Assembly (NCBI GenBank): GCA_021848385.1
Contig: JAJZUQ010000031.1
Coordinates: 1 to 36,012, forward strand
Source of the DNA: Deltaproteobacteria bacterium
GTDB taxonomy: Bacteria; Desulfobacterota; Desulfuromonadia; Geobacterales; Geobacteraceae
Direction of reading: 5' to 3'
Length of the DNA stretch: 36,012 nucleotides
Shown here piece after piece: positions 19,935-27,441 of the stretch (positions within the stretch are counted from its first letter, which is position 1; every line of letters begins with the position of its first letter). A program made the translations under genes and the position numbers. The notes beneath the pieces are model-generated. The model ran no database searches and was not told where the DNA came from. It saw only the letters and a program-made list of their open reading frames with translations.

Positions 19935-20011
19935 TGGCGGGCGGCATGGGATTCGAACCCACGACCCCAGGCTTCGGAGGCCTGTACTCTATCCAGCTGA
20001 GCTAACCGCCC
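19935..20011 (-). tRNA. tRNA-Arg (anticodon CCG)
   Basis: A 77-nt tRNA including encoded CCA. The acceptor stem is GGGCGGT/GCCGCCC, the D arm has AGCTCAGCTGGATAGAGT, the anticodon stem CAGGC/GCCTG encloses loop CTCCGAA giving anticodon CCG (reads CGG, Arg), and the T arm has GGGTTCGAATCCC. All stems pair; the variable loop is short (class I). Confidence 0.97.
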
Positions 20012-20022
20012 ATGAACTATCC

Positions 20023-20051
20023 TTTATACACTATTTAATGCTGTATCTCAA
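20023..20051 (-). promoter_or_regulatory. Sigma70-type promoter of tRNA-Arg
   Basis: On the - strand: -35 TTGAGA (20046-20051), 17-bp spacer, -10 TATAAA (20023-20028), eleven bases before the tRNA 5' end at 20011. Close to consensus in both boxes. Confidence 0.82.
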
Positions 20052-20093
20052 GTCTAATCTTCCTCGCTCCCCCCACGCCGAACCTCCATAGTC

Positions 20094-20123
20094 CTGTCAA
20101 TTGGGAAAAAGTTCTGTTACAAT
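20094..20123 (+). promoter_or_regulatory. Possible promoter of the MBL-fold gene
   Basis: A -10-like TACAAT (20118-20123) stands 24 bases before the start codon, with a poor -35 candidate CTGTCA 18 bases upstream. Suggestive only. Confidence 0.35.
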
Positions 20124-20146
20124 CGTAAAAAACTGCCGGAGTTTCC

Positions 20147-20995
20147 ATGCATCGGTTATTTCCTTTTTTCATCCTCTGTGCGCTACTGTTCCTCGTGAGT
20201 CGACCGTCAGCAGCAGCAAATTACCAGGTCGAGAAGGTCGCTGACGGTGTTTATGCGGCCATTGCCGTCCCGGGGGGGAAGGCTGCCAGCAATGCCATGA
20301 TCATCATAACAAAGAGCGATGTGCTTCTGGCTGGCGCCCATTTTTCTCCCGAGGGGACCTCAGAGCTCCTGACCGAAATTGCACGACTTACCACACTGCC
20401 GCTTCGCTACGTCATTCTCACTCATCACCACAAGGGGTTCAATTATATAGATTTCGATTTTCCGAAAAATGTTGAGTTCATAACGTCCTGGCAGACCTGG
20501 CAGTCTCTGAAGAGTGAGTACCGGGAACTTCCCAATCCCGTCATCTACTTTGACAAGGGGCTCACCTTACAGCGCAATGGTGTCAACATTGTTCTCAATA
20601 ACTCGGAGTTCGGCCACAGTGTGGGGGATGTGTTCATCTACCTGCCCGGTCCCGGGGTTCTGTTTACCTCGGACCTTGTGTACAATGATGTGGTCGGGTA
20701 CATGGGGGATGGCCATCTGCGCGAGTGGTCGACCATCCTGGAGTTTCTGGGATCACTTGAGGCAAGAACTGTTGTCCCGGGGCTTGGCAAGGTTACCGAT
20801 AGTGCGGGTATCCAACGATTTACCCGGTTTTATCGGGATTTCACGACGGAAGTGCTTCGCTACGTGGAGAAGGGGGCAACCCTTGCCCAACTCAAGAAAG
20901 ATTTTCGGCTTGCCGGCTATGAGCATCTTCCCGGGTACAAGACGTTCCTGGAGGTGAATCTTGAGCGAGCCTATCAGGAACTTAAGGCGAAGTGA
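20147..20995 (+). CDS. Secreted metallo-beta-lactamase-fold protein with incomplete metal site
   Basis: A 282-residue protein with a Sec signal peptide (about 1-23, ending SAAA). The fold is recognisable from VADGVYAAIAVPGG, the strand/loop VILTHHH and GHSVGDVFIYLP...LFTSDLV. The canonical HxHxDH motif reads H93-H94-H95-K96-G97-F98, so the Asp and third His are replaced by Gly and Phe. His157 and Asp176 remain. This resembles secreted MBL proteins of the quinoprotein-relay type, but the site probably cannot hold two zincs in the usual way. Substrate unknown. It is convergent with the DUF1573 gene, 6 bases apart. Confidence 0.85.
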   Translation: MHRLFPFFILCALLFLVSRPSAAANYQVEKVADGVYAAIAVPGGKAASNAMIIITKSDVLLAGAHFSPEGTSELLTEIARLTTLPLRYVILTHHHKGFNYIDFDFPKNVEFITSWQTWQSLKSEYRELPNPVIYFDKGLTLQRNGVNIVLNNSEFGHSVGDVFIYLPGPGVLFTSDLVYNDVVGYMGDGHLREWSTILEFLGSLEARTVVPGLGKVTDSAGIQRFTRFYRDFTTEVLRYVEKGATLAQLKKDFRLAGYEHLPGYKTFLEVNLERAYQELKAK

Positions 20996-21001
20996 TTCTC
21001 G

Positions 21002-21688
21002 TTAGCGTGCCAGCGAACCGTACAAAGGTATCACTATTTCTTTGCGGGCAGGATTGTCGGTGGTGATTGTCAGGTAGCCGCTCAGGAACCGATCATTTGC
21101 CCGTGGCGTGACGGTCACGGAGAAGGTGGTCGTTTCTCCCGGTTTAAGATTCGATTTGCCCGTTTTTATCTTCACCTGGGGAAGGGGCGATGTTATTCCT
21201 GTCAGCTTCAGGGTTTTGCTCCCCTGATTTGTGACGGTCACCGCGATCTCTTTGCTCGCATTCGTCTTTACCGAACCGAAATTGAGCTGGCGGGGGGTCA
21301 CGGAGATTTCTTCTGCCACATGCCCCTTGAGAGTCAGGGTGGTAACCGGTTTCTGAGGGTCATTTGTTTCGATATAAATCAGTTTGCTGATATTGCCACC
21401 GAACCCGCCTGAATCGAATGTCACCTTGAGCTCGCTCTTCCCTCCGGGAGGTAGTGCCTTGCTCGTTACGTTGGCGGCAGTACATCCACATGAAGTCCTG
21501 ACGCGGGCCACATTCAGAGTGGCATCCCCTCTGTTGCGGAATTTGAAGATATGGTCGACCTTTTTCCCCTGCACCACGGTGCCGAAATCGTGGACAGGTT
21601 GGTCGACTGCAAGCTCCGGTGCGGCAAGGGCGGCGCCGGCGAAGCAGGTTGAGATTATGCAAGCGGTGATGAGATGGAGCGTTTTCAT
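21002..21688 (-). CDS. Exported DUF1573 domain protein
   Basis: A 228-residue protein with a signal peptide (about 1-22, ending ALAA). The first domain is DUF1573: HDFGTVVQGKKVDHIFKFRN followed by TSCGCTA, the conserved CGC motif. A second immunoglobulin-like domain with NFGSVKTNASKEIAVTVTN follows (about 130-225). DUF1573 proteins are widespread exported ASH-like beta-sandwich proteins without an assigned reaction. A TATAAT lies at 21724-21729 on the - strand upstream, but no good -35 is seen. It is divergent from hpt. Confidence 0.88.
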   Translation of the reverse strand: MKTLHLITACIISTCFAGAALAAPELAVDQPVHDFGTVVQGKKVDHIFKFRNRGDATLNVARVRTSCGCTAANVTSKALPPGGKSELKVTFDSGGFGGNISKLIYIETNDPQKPVTTLTLKGHVAEEISVTPRQLNFGSVKTNASKEIAVTVTNQGSKTLKLTGITSPLPQVKIKTGKSNLKPGETTTFSVTVTPRANDRFLSGYLTITTDNPARKEIVIPLYGSLAR

Positions 21689-21760
21689 GGAAGTTTCCTT
21701 TCGATGAGGATGAGCCGTTCCGAATTATATAGCACAAGAGTGAGTCGAGGCCAGAATAAA

Positions 21761-21789
21761 TTGACACGGGTACCCCTTTCTGTTATAGA
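21761..21789 (+). promoter_or_regulatory. Sigma70-type promoter of hpt
   Basis: TTGACA (21761-21766), 17-bp spacer, TATAGA (21784-21789), 44 bases before the hpt start codon. The -35 is perfect and the spacing is ideal. Confidence 0.85.
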
Positions 21790-21833
21790 AAAAACTGCCA
21801 ATTTCAAGGTTGAAGCGGGTTTGTGAGGTCGTC

Positions 21834-22352
21834 ATGAGTACGGAACTGCAACTGGTGTATTCTTCCGACCAGATTGCAGCATCGGTCGGGAAGCTGGCTC
21901 AACGCATAACCCATGATTATGCCGGCGAAGAGTTGGTGCTGGTTATCGTGCTCAAGGGGGCGCTGCTCTTTGCGGCCGACCTTGCCCGCCAGATAGGGAT
22001 TCCGCTCCGGTTGGAGTTTATTAAACTCACAAGCTACAAAGGAACTTTGTCGACGGGGACGGTCACCGTAACAAAAGGGCTGGATGGATCCATTGCCGGA
22101 AAGCACGTACTGGTAGTGGAAGATATCGTCGATACCGGCCTGACCCTTACGTTTCTTCTCGACTATCTGAATGGCCTTGGGGTGCGCAGTCTCAAGGTCT
22201 GTACCCTGCTCGACAAAAGCGGGCGGCGCGAGGTGCCCGTAACGCCCGACTATGTCGGTATTTCCTGCGAGAACAGATTCCTCGTCGGCTACGGTCTTGA
22301 TGTGGACGAGCGATACCGGGAACTCCCGGCCATCTATGAATATATTCCCTAA
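21834..22352 (+). CDS. hpt: Hypoxanthine phosphoribosyltransferase
   Basis: A 172-residue purine phosphoribosyltransferase that salvages hypoxanthine (and often guanine) with PRPP. The PRPP-binding motif is VLVVEDIVDTGLTL at about 92-105; LVIVLKGALLFAADL and LEFIKLTSYKG are also family features. ATG at 21834 is chosen because GAGG sits 6 bases upstream; an in-frame TTG at 21810 has a Shine-Dalgarno that is too close. It is probably transcribed with the zinc-ribbon gene 21 bases downstream. Confidence 0.95.
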   Translation: MSTELQLVYSSDQIAASVGKLAQRITHDYAGEELVLVIVLKGALLFAADLARQIGIPLRLEFIKLTSYKGTLSTGTVTVTKGLDGSIAGKHVLVVEDIVDTGLTLTFLLDYLNGLGVRSLKVCTLLDKSGRREVPVTPDYVGISCENRFLVGYGLDVDERYRELPAIYEYIP

Positions 22353-22373
22353 CTCTCCCCCGTGGAGGACGCA

Positions 22374-24161
22374 ATGATTGTCCAATGTGACCACTGTAAT
22401 ACCAGGTTCAAGCTGGATGACGCCAAGATCAAGCCGGGCGGAGTAAAAGTCCGCTGTTCCAAGTGCAAGGAGATCTTCCTGGTAAAGAGGGAAGAACCCT
22501 TGGAAGAGCCGAGTGCTCCGCCAGTGGCGGCTCTCGGTCCGGAAGCAGCTGCCGGGCTGCCGTTTGATGCTGCCCCGTCTCCGCCTGCCGGCTTTCCCGA
22601 TGAAGAATCGTTGAACTTCGAATCGTCAGCCTTCACGAAGGAAGCGTCCCCTCCGGCGGAGACCACAGACGATTCAGCCGGCATGAGCTTCGACGAGTTT
22701 TCTTTTTCCGATGAACCGCCAGCACCACAAGCTGAGGTCTCCCCTCCTCCTGCCGGCGAGTCTAATGATTTTGGCGAGGTCGCATTCGACCAGCAGGCGG
22801 CGGAAGAGAAGCCGGTGTCGGCGGCACCGCAAGTGGCTGCAGACGAATTCGATTTCGGCGAAATGCCTTTTTCAGAGGAAACGGCGGCAGTGCCCGGCGA
22901 ATCTGCTGTCGGCGTATCCACGCCTGACGCCGAAGGTTCGAGCCTTGATTTCAGTAACTTTGATTTCAACGCCGGTGAACAGGCATTTTCTCCTGACCAG
23001 ACGGAACCGGAACCAGCAGTGACTCCCGGCTTCGATTTCTCGTTTGCCAGCGAGGAGCCCGCGCCGGAGTCCGGCAGCGGATCGCTCCCCGCCCCAGAAG
23101 GTGAAGCCAGGGGGGCGGATATTGCCGGGGAACCCTTTGGCTTCGGCTACGAGGAAGAGCCGGCAACTCCGGAGCTTCCCCGGGAAGTTTCATCGGCAGA
23201 CTTTGGCCAAGAGCCCATAATGCAGCAGGGGGTAGCTGTTGACAGGCTACCGCCGGCGCTAACCGATGATTTCTCCGATGACTTCAGTGTGGCTGGGGGC
23301 GCCGGGGCTACCACTCCGCCTGCGGAGGACCAGCTCTTCGGTTTCGGGTCGGACATCCCGGAAGGGGGGGGACCTGCCGGAGCTACCCGGAAAGCGGCAG
23401 AAATGGAGCCGCTTGATTTTGGTGACCTTGACTTCGGAGGGCTTGCCGAGAAGGCTCCCCCCGCTCCTCCGAAAAAAGAGGGGGCCAGTTGGGAAATGCC
23501 CGTTGCGGCAACGGCTGTTGCGGCCGGTGCTGCGGGTGTTCTCAATGCAAAAGGAGGTTCTTTGGCATATGATGAAGAACTCCCTCCTCTCTCCATAGCC
23601 TCCCGTCGCAGAGGGTCGCCGATCGTTTCGATTGTGCTGATAGCCATTGCGGTGTTGTTAGTGGTTGCCATAGGTGGCATCGGGTTTTACACCTATCAGG
23701 AGGGGCCGTCCGTACTCGAGAGGTTCGGACTAGGTTTCATGGCGGACTGGTTCGGCATGGAAACCAAGGGCACAAATGCAATTTCCATCCGCAACTCCTC
23801 GGCAAAATTCGTCACAAACAGGGAAGCAGGCGAACTGTTTGTCATCACCGGGGAAGCGGTCAATAACTCCAAGAAAATGCGGGCTTCTATCCAGGTTAAG
23901 GTTGTCGTGTTCGGACCCAAGGGTGAGGTGCTGATGCAACGTACAGCCTACTGCGGCAATACCCTTGCAGAGGATCAGCTGACAACTTTTCCCATGGATA
24001 AGATAGAGGCGGCCATGAACAATCAGTTCGGTCAATCCCTGGCCAATCTGGGGGTCGAACCGGGCAAGGCGATCCCCTTCATGGCGGTGTTCAAAGACCT
24101 GCCTCTTAATGCCGGAGAATTCGGTGTGGAAGTGGTCAATTCGACGGTCGCCAGCAAGTAG
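22374..24161 (+). CDS. MJ0042 zinc-ribbon protein with long acidic repeat region and one membrane helix
   Basis: A 595-residue protein. The N-terminus is an MJ0042-type zinc ribbon (C5, C8, C28, C31 in MIVQCDHCNTRF...VRCSKCKEIF). Residues about 40-400 are acidic, Pro/Ala-rich and full of short repeats of the type FDFGE, LDFGDLDFGGL and FSFSDE. A membrane helix lies at about 417-440. The C-terminal domain (about 460-595) resembles DUF3426, with ITGEAVNNSKK and VVFGPKGEVL. The start is ATG at 22374 behind GGAGGA. Function unknown; related proteins are typical of delta-proteobacterial lineages. A strong terminator follows. Confidence 0.85.
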   Translation: MIVQCDHCNTRFKLDDAKIKPGGVKVRCSKCKEIFLVKREEPLEEPSAPPVAALGPEAAAGLPFDAAPSPPAGFPDEESLNFESSAFTKEASPPAETTDDSAGMSFDEFSFSDEPPAPQAEVSPPPAGESNDFGEVAFDQQAAEEKPVSAAPQVAADEFDFGEMPFSEETAAVPGESAVGVSTPDAEGSSLDFSNFDFNAGEQAFSPDQTEPEPAVTPGFDFSFASEEPAPESGSGSLPAPEGEARGADIAGEPFGFGYEEEPATPELPREVSSADFGQEPIMQQGVAVDRLPPALTDDFSDDFSVAGGAGATTPPAEDQLFGFGSDIPEGGGPAGATRKAAEMEPLDFGDLDFGGLAEKAPPAPPKKEGASWEMPVAATAVAAGAAGVLNAKGGSLAYDEELPPLSIASRRRGSPIVSIVLIAIAVLLVVAIGGIGFYTYQEGPSVLERFGLGFMADWFGMETKGTNAISIRNSSAKFVTNREAGELFVITGEAVNNSKKMRASIQVKVVVFGPKGEVLMQRTAYCGNTLAEDQLTTFPMDKIEAAMNNQFGQSLANLGVEPGKAIPFMAVFKDLPLNAGEFGVEVVNSTVASK

Positions 24162-24197
24162 CATCGGCTGATTCCCTCCAGAACGGAATGATCCCCC

Positions 24198-24229
24198 GGG
24201 CCGGCATATTTATTGTGCCGGCCCTTTTT
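24198..24229 (+). terminator. Rho-independent terminator after the hpt/zinc-ribbon unit
   Basis: A nine-base stem GGGCCGGCA/TGCCGGCCC with a 9-base AT loop, followed by five T. Confidence 0.92.
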
Positions 24230-24339
24230 ACTGGGATGGCGACGGAGCTGAAGCGTTGTGGGGGGAGGGTGTTTCATTGGAACAGGTTGAGAGGGTGATT
24301 GCAGAGAGGGGTGAGTAGAAAACGGGGGGCTGCTGCTTG

Positions 24340-24380
24340 AAAAAATCAGCCGGCGTCGGTCAGAAACCGGACGCCGGCTG
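24340..24380 (-). terminator. Rho-independent terminator after the ferredoxin gene
   Basis: Read on the - strand: eleven-base stem CAGCCGGCGTC/GACGCCGGCTG (24347-24357 and 24370-24380) followed by a T run (A at 24340-24345). It lies 22 bases beyond the ferredoxin stop. The stretch 24230-24339 between the two terminators holds no gene I can support. Confidence 0.9.
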
Positions 24381-24402
24381 AAAAGAGACATTTTGAATCT
24401 GA

Positions 24403-24570
24403 TTATGCGTGGATGGCGTTTGTGGGGCAGGTATCCACACAGGCGCCGCAGTCGATGCAGGTGTCCGGATCGATCTTGCGTTTGTCACCAGCTTCGCTGA
24501 TGGCATTCACCGGGCAGGAGTCGTCGCATGCACCGCAGTTAATGCACTCGTCGCTAATGGTATGAGCCAA
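24403..24570 (-). CDS. Small 2[4Fe-4S] ferredoxin
   Basis: A 55-residue clostridial-type ferredoxin with two CxxCxxCxxxCP motifs: CINCGACDDSCPVNAI and CIDCGACVDTCPTNAI. It begins with TTG at 24570 (MAHTISDEC), fixed by a perfect AGGAGGTG at 24577-24584. It is a low-potential cytosolic electron carrier. No partner gene is adjacent, and it has its own terminator, so it is monocistronic and could serve several ferredoxin-linked enzymes. Confidence 0.95.
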   Translation of the reverse strand: MAHTISDECINCGACDDSCPVNAISEAGDKRKIDPDTCIDCGACVDTCPTNAIHA

Positions 24571-24692
24571 AGTATTCACCTCCTTTTCATGGATTTTAGA
24601 ATTAATTGATGGAAACTCTTAACTATCATACACTATTGGAAATGTCCAGTAGAAAGGTAGCCGGCTAAATGCGATAAAAAACAGAAAAAATC

Positions 24693-24721
24693 TTGAATTG
24701 GTGCCAACTCTGCTGTAATAT
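24693..24721 (+). promoter_or_regulatory. Candidate ackA promoters: sigma70-like overlapping sigma54-like
   Basis: Two readings overlap. Sigma70: TTGAAT (24693-24698), 17-bp spacer, TAATAT (24716-24721). Sigma54: TTGGTGCC-N5-TGCT with GG at 24700-24701 and GC at 24712-24713, exactly 10 bases between; the -24 box is only partly consensus. Both would give a leader of about 110 bases. The rest of 24571-24837 is AT-rich without a gene. Confidence 0.45.
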
Positions 24722-24764
24722 AAAAAGCAGTTTTATTTGTGATAAATATTCTACCGATAATTTT

Positions 24765-24797
24765 TACCGCTACCTAAAAAAACATTTGATAGCGGTA
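24765..24797 (+). promoter_or_regulatory. Inverted repeat in the ackA leader
   Basis: TACCGCTA (24765-24772) and TAGCGGTA (24790-24797) are exact 8-base inverted repeats separated by 17 AT-rich bases. CTACCGATAA at 24751 is a near copy of the left arm. This could be an operator or an mRNA hairpin 40 bases before the start codon. There is no T run, so it is not a terminator. Confidence 0.5.
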
Positions 24798-24837
24798 GTT
24801 TATTTTCAGAGTTTAAGTTTACGCTCAGGAGGAATAC

Positions 24838-26103
24838 ATGGATATTCTGGCTCTCAACTGCGGGAGTTCCTCGGTCAAGTATCAGCTGTTTGACTGGGCA
24901 AAGAAGGAAGTCATTGCCAAAGGGATGGTGGAGCGGGTCATTATCGGCGACTCATTCATCATGCACGAAGTGCCGGGACGCGAGACCTACCGCGAAGAGT
25001 CAGAGTGCCCTGACCACCAGATAGCCATTGACCTTATCATCCGTACCCTGACCGACCCTGATCACGGCGTGCTGAAGGATATCAACCAGATATCAGCCAT
25101 CGGCCACCGTGTCGTGCATGGCGGGGAGAAGTTCACCTGCTCTGTCATGATCGACGAGAAGGTGCTGGATGCTGTCAAGGACGTGCAGCATCTTGCGCCG
25201 CTCCACAACCCTCCCAACATCGCGGGGATAGAGGCCGCCCAGGCGCTTCTTCCCAATGTGCCGCACGTAGCTATTTTCGATACAGCATTCCATCAGACCA
25301 TGCCCGAGCATGCCTATCTCTACCCGCTTCCCTACGACTGGTACGAGAAGTACGGTGTTCGCCGTTACGGTTTCCATGGCACGTCCCACCTCTACGTCTC
25401 AAAGCGGGCGTCGGTGCTCCTCGGCAAATCCCCCAAGGACTGCAACATCGTCACCATGCACATCGGGAACGGCGTCTCCCATTGCGCCATCAAAAACGGC
25501 ATTTCGGTCGATACCAGCATGGGGCTTACCCCTTTGGAAGGTGCGGTCATGGGGACCCGTTGCGGTGACATTGACCCTGCAATCCCTTCTTTCATGATGC
25601 AGAAGGAAAACCTCTCCGCCAAGGAGATTGACAGCATCCTCAACAAGAAAAGCGGGGTGCTTGGTATCACCGGCCGGTTCACCGACCGTCGTGACGTCAT
25701 CGAACACGCCAATAACGGTGACAAGCTCTGCCAGCTTGCCCTCGATATCGAGGCGTACCGGCTCCGCAAGTACATCGGCTCCTACATGGCCGCCATTGGT
25801 CGACTCGATGCGGTTATCTTCACCGCCGGCGTTGGCGAAATGGGGTGGCCGATCCGGGAGCGGACCATCGAAGGGCTCGAGCACATGGGAATCAAGCTGG
25901 ACAAAGAGCGGAACAAGTCGGCAATGACCCGCAAACGGGAAACCCTCATCACTACCGACGACTCGCCGATCAAGGTTTACGTTATCCCCACTGACGAGGA
26001 ACTGGTCTTTACCGAGGATGTGGCCGCCATCCTGGCCGGTACCTACACTGACCACATGCAGTTCGAGTACTCCTTTTCCCGGGCGGATTTCGTCAGGAAG
26101 TAA
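24838..26103 (+). CDS. ackA: Acetate kinase
   Basis: A 421-residue acetate kinase that converts acetate + ATP to acetyl phosphate + ADP and back. N-terminal phosphate loop NCGSSSVKYQLFD, then HRVVHGGEKF, FDTAFHQTMPEHAYLYPLP, YGFHGTSHLYVS, and the adenosine region MHIGNGVSHCAIKNG and TAGVGEMG are all conserved. AGGAGG precedes ATG at 24838. With pta (on the opposite strand, 4.7 kb away and facing it) it forms the acetate-acetyl-CoA pathway. In many genomes the two genes are adjacent; here they are separated by accessory genes. Confidence 0.97.
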   Translation: MDILALNCGSSSVKYQLFDWAKKEVIAKGMVERVIIGDSFIMHEVPGRETYREESECPDHQIAIDLIIRTLTDPDHGVLKDINQISAIGHRVVHGGEKFTCSVMIDEKVLDAVKDVQHLAPLHNPPNIAGIEAAQALLPNVPHVAIFDTAFHQTMPEHAYLYPLPYDWYEKYGVRRYGFHGTSHLYVSKRASVLLGKSPKDCNIVTMHIGNGVSHCAIKNGISVDTSMGLTPLEGAVMGTRCGDIDPAIPSFMMQKENLSAKEIDSILNKKSGVLGITGRFTDRRDVIEHANNGDKLCQLALDIEAYRLRKYIGSYMAAIGRLDAVIFTAGVGEMGWPIRERTIEGLEHMGIKLDKERNKSAMTRKRETLITTDDSPIKVYVIPTDEELVFTEDVAAILAGTYTDHMQFEYSFSRADFVRK

Positions 26104-26119
26104 TATTGGTACACATATC

Positions 26120-26159
26120 GTAAAAAGGCCGCCGGTTAGTTTACCGGCGGCCTTTTTAC
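26120..26159. terminator. Bidirectional terminator between ackA and the LysE-family gene
   Basis: A perfect 17-base inverted repeat, GC core GGCCGCCGGT/ACCGGCGGCC with a 6-base loop, flanked by five A and five T. It serves ackA on + and the exporter gene on -. Confidence 0.94.
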
Positions 26160-26175
26160 GTTGGGGCGATGCGGT

Positions 26176-26796
26176 TCATCGTTGTGCCAGGGCGAGTCGT
26201 ACCCCCAGAGACGCGAAGACCCCAGCGGTCAGTCCGTCGAAATACCTGGCGATCCGGGGGCGGGCCAGGATGAAACTGCCGATGCTTCCGGCGAAATAGC
26301 CGATCAGGGTGAAAATAATCACCGCCTGCACCATGAAGATGAATCCCAGCAGCAGCATCTGGAGGGGGACATGCCCGGTTCCTGAGGACACGAACTGGGG
26401 GAGGAACGCCAGGAAGAACATGGCTACCTTGGGGTTCAGGACATTCATGATGAACCCCCGCTTGAAGAGGGCTGCGGCGGGGCGGTCATCGGCGATGGAG
26501 AGTCTGATAGCAGACCGTTCTTTCACTGTTTTCCAGGCCAGGTAGAGCAGGTAGACCGCGCCGGCGTACTTGACGATATTGAAGGCGACCGCCGACGAAT
26601 AGAACACCGCGGATATTCCGAAGGCAGCGGCGGTTGTATGTATGCTGATACCGCTGCACATGCCGAGGGCGGTGACGATGGCCGCTTTTCTCCCCCGGGC
26701 AATTCCCTGGGTTATGACAAAAATATTGTCCGGGCCGGGGGCCAGTGTCAGGGCGATGGATGCGCCCAGGAAGTAGAGCAGCGTCGATAGGATCAT
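26176..26796 (-). CDS. LysE/RhtB-family amino-acid exporter
   Basis: A 206-residue inner-membrane protein with six predicted helices. The family signature is TLAPGPDNIFVITQGIARGR near the N-terminus, and NPKVAMFFLAFLPQFV in the middle. Members export amino acids such as lysine, homoserine or threonine; the substrate cannot be told here. Monocistronic, sharing the terminator with ackA. Confidence 0.93.
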   Translation of the reverse strand: MILSTLLYFLGASIALTLAPGPDNIFVITQGIARGRKAAIVTALGMCSGISIHTTAAAFGISAVFYSSAVAFNIVKYAGAVYLLYLAWKTVKERSAIRLSIADDRPAAALFKRGFIMNVLNPKVAMFFLAFLPQFVSSGTGHVPLQMLLLGFIFMVQAVIIFTLIGYFAGSIGSFILARPRIARYFDGLTAGVFASLGVRLALAQR

Positions 26797-26892
26797 GCAA
26801 TGGCCTTTCCTGGTGACGAACCGAACATTTCAGAACGTTACATAAGAATCTTCACGTAACAACTTCTTCGTTTTGAGAGCCTTACGGTTATC

Positions 26893-27279
26893 CTACCAGA
26901 GAAAGCCCCCACCCGCCTTCTCCGAACACTTGTCCCTGGTTGCCAGGGTCTGGTCCACGCTTTTCTTTTGCTCCGGAGTCAGAGCGTCGTAGCCGAGCCC
27001 CTCCTTCGGCGTGATCACGGTATGCACGTACTGTTCGATGCCTACCTCGCGGGGGAGGTTTTCGGCGATGCACTTGCAGAACTTCTCCCTGCCGAACGCC
27101 CGCATGCAGTGGGACTCTTTCTCACTGCTCGCCTGCTGCTGCCCTTTCAGTTCCTTCAGTTGCTGTTCGAGAGCATCGATCTTCTTGAGGATCGCATCAT
27201 TGTTGTCAGCGGCCATGGACAGGCCCAGCGTCGCACATTCAAAGGCACAGACAACCATTACGATCAGCAGTTTACGCAT
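26893..27279 (-). CDS. Small exported Cys-containing protein, unknown function
   Basis: A 128-residue protein with a signal peptide (about 1-23, cleavage after SMA). It has a short coiled coil (AILKKIDALEQQLKELKG) and a mature part with four Cys (C58, C68, C70, about C118). The last stretch contains YDALTPEQKKSVDQTLATRD. I do not recognise a family. AGGAGTGG precedes ATG at 27279. The Cys could form disulfides in the periplasm. Confidence 0.72.
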   Translation of the reverse strand: MRKLLIVMVVCAFECATLGLSMAADNNDAILKKIDALEQQLKELKGQQQASSEKESHCMRAFGREKFCKCIAENLPREVGIEQYVHTVITPKEGLGYDALTPEQKKSVDQTLATRDKCSEKAGGGFLW

Positions 27280-27394
27280 GTTCCACTCCTTTCCTTACAG
27301 TCTGAAATCCCATGGTAGCACGATCAGCCGAAACGGAAAACAGCCATCTGCCCATTTCTGTCATGCCTGCTTCGATTTCCCTAATCGCTTTATG

Positions 27395-27414
27395 TTGATT
27401 GGCCCGGCAATCAA
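27395..27414. repeat. Short inverted repeat after the membrane-protein gene
   Basis: TTGATTG and CAATCAA are exact inverted repeats around GCCCGG. There is no T run, so it is not a clear terminator, and it lacks integron core sites. Confidence 0.5.
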
Positions 27415-27441
27415 GGGCTACCCCCTTTTCTTGTAGTGGCA

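Noticed and set aside
21804-22394. A 196-codon frame on - opposite hpt
   Set aside because: Antisense to a gene with a perfect PRPP motif and its own promoter.
27395-27414. TTGATTG/CAATCAA hairpin as another attC or a terminator
   Set aside because: No RYYYAAC or GTTRRRY cores at its ends, stem too short and no T run.
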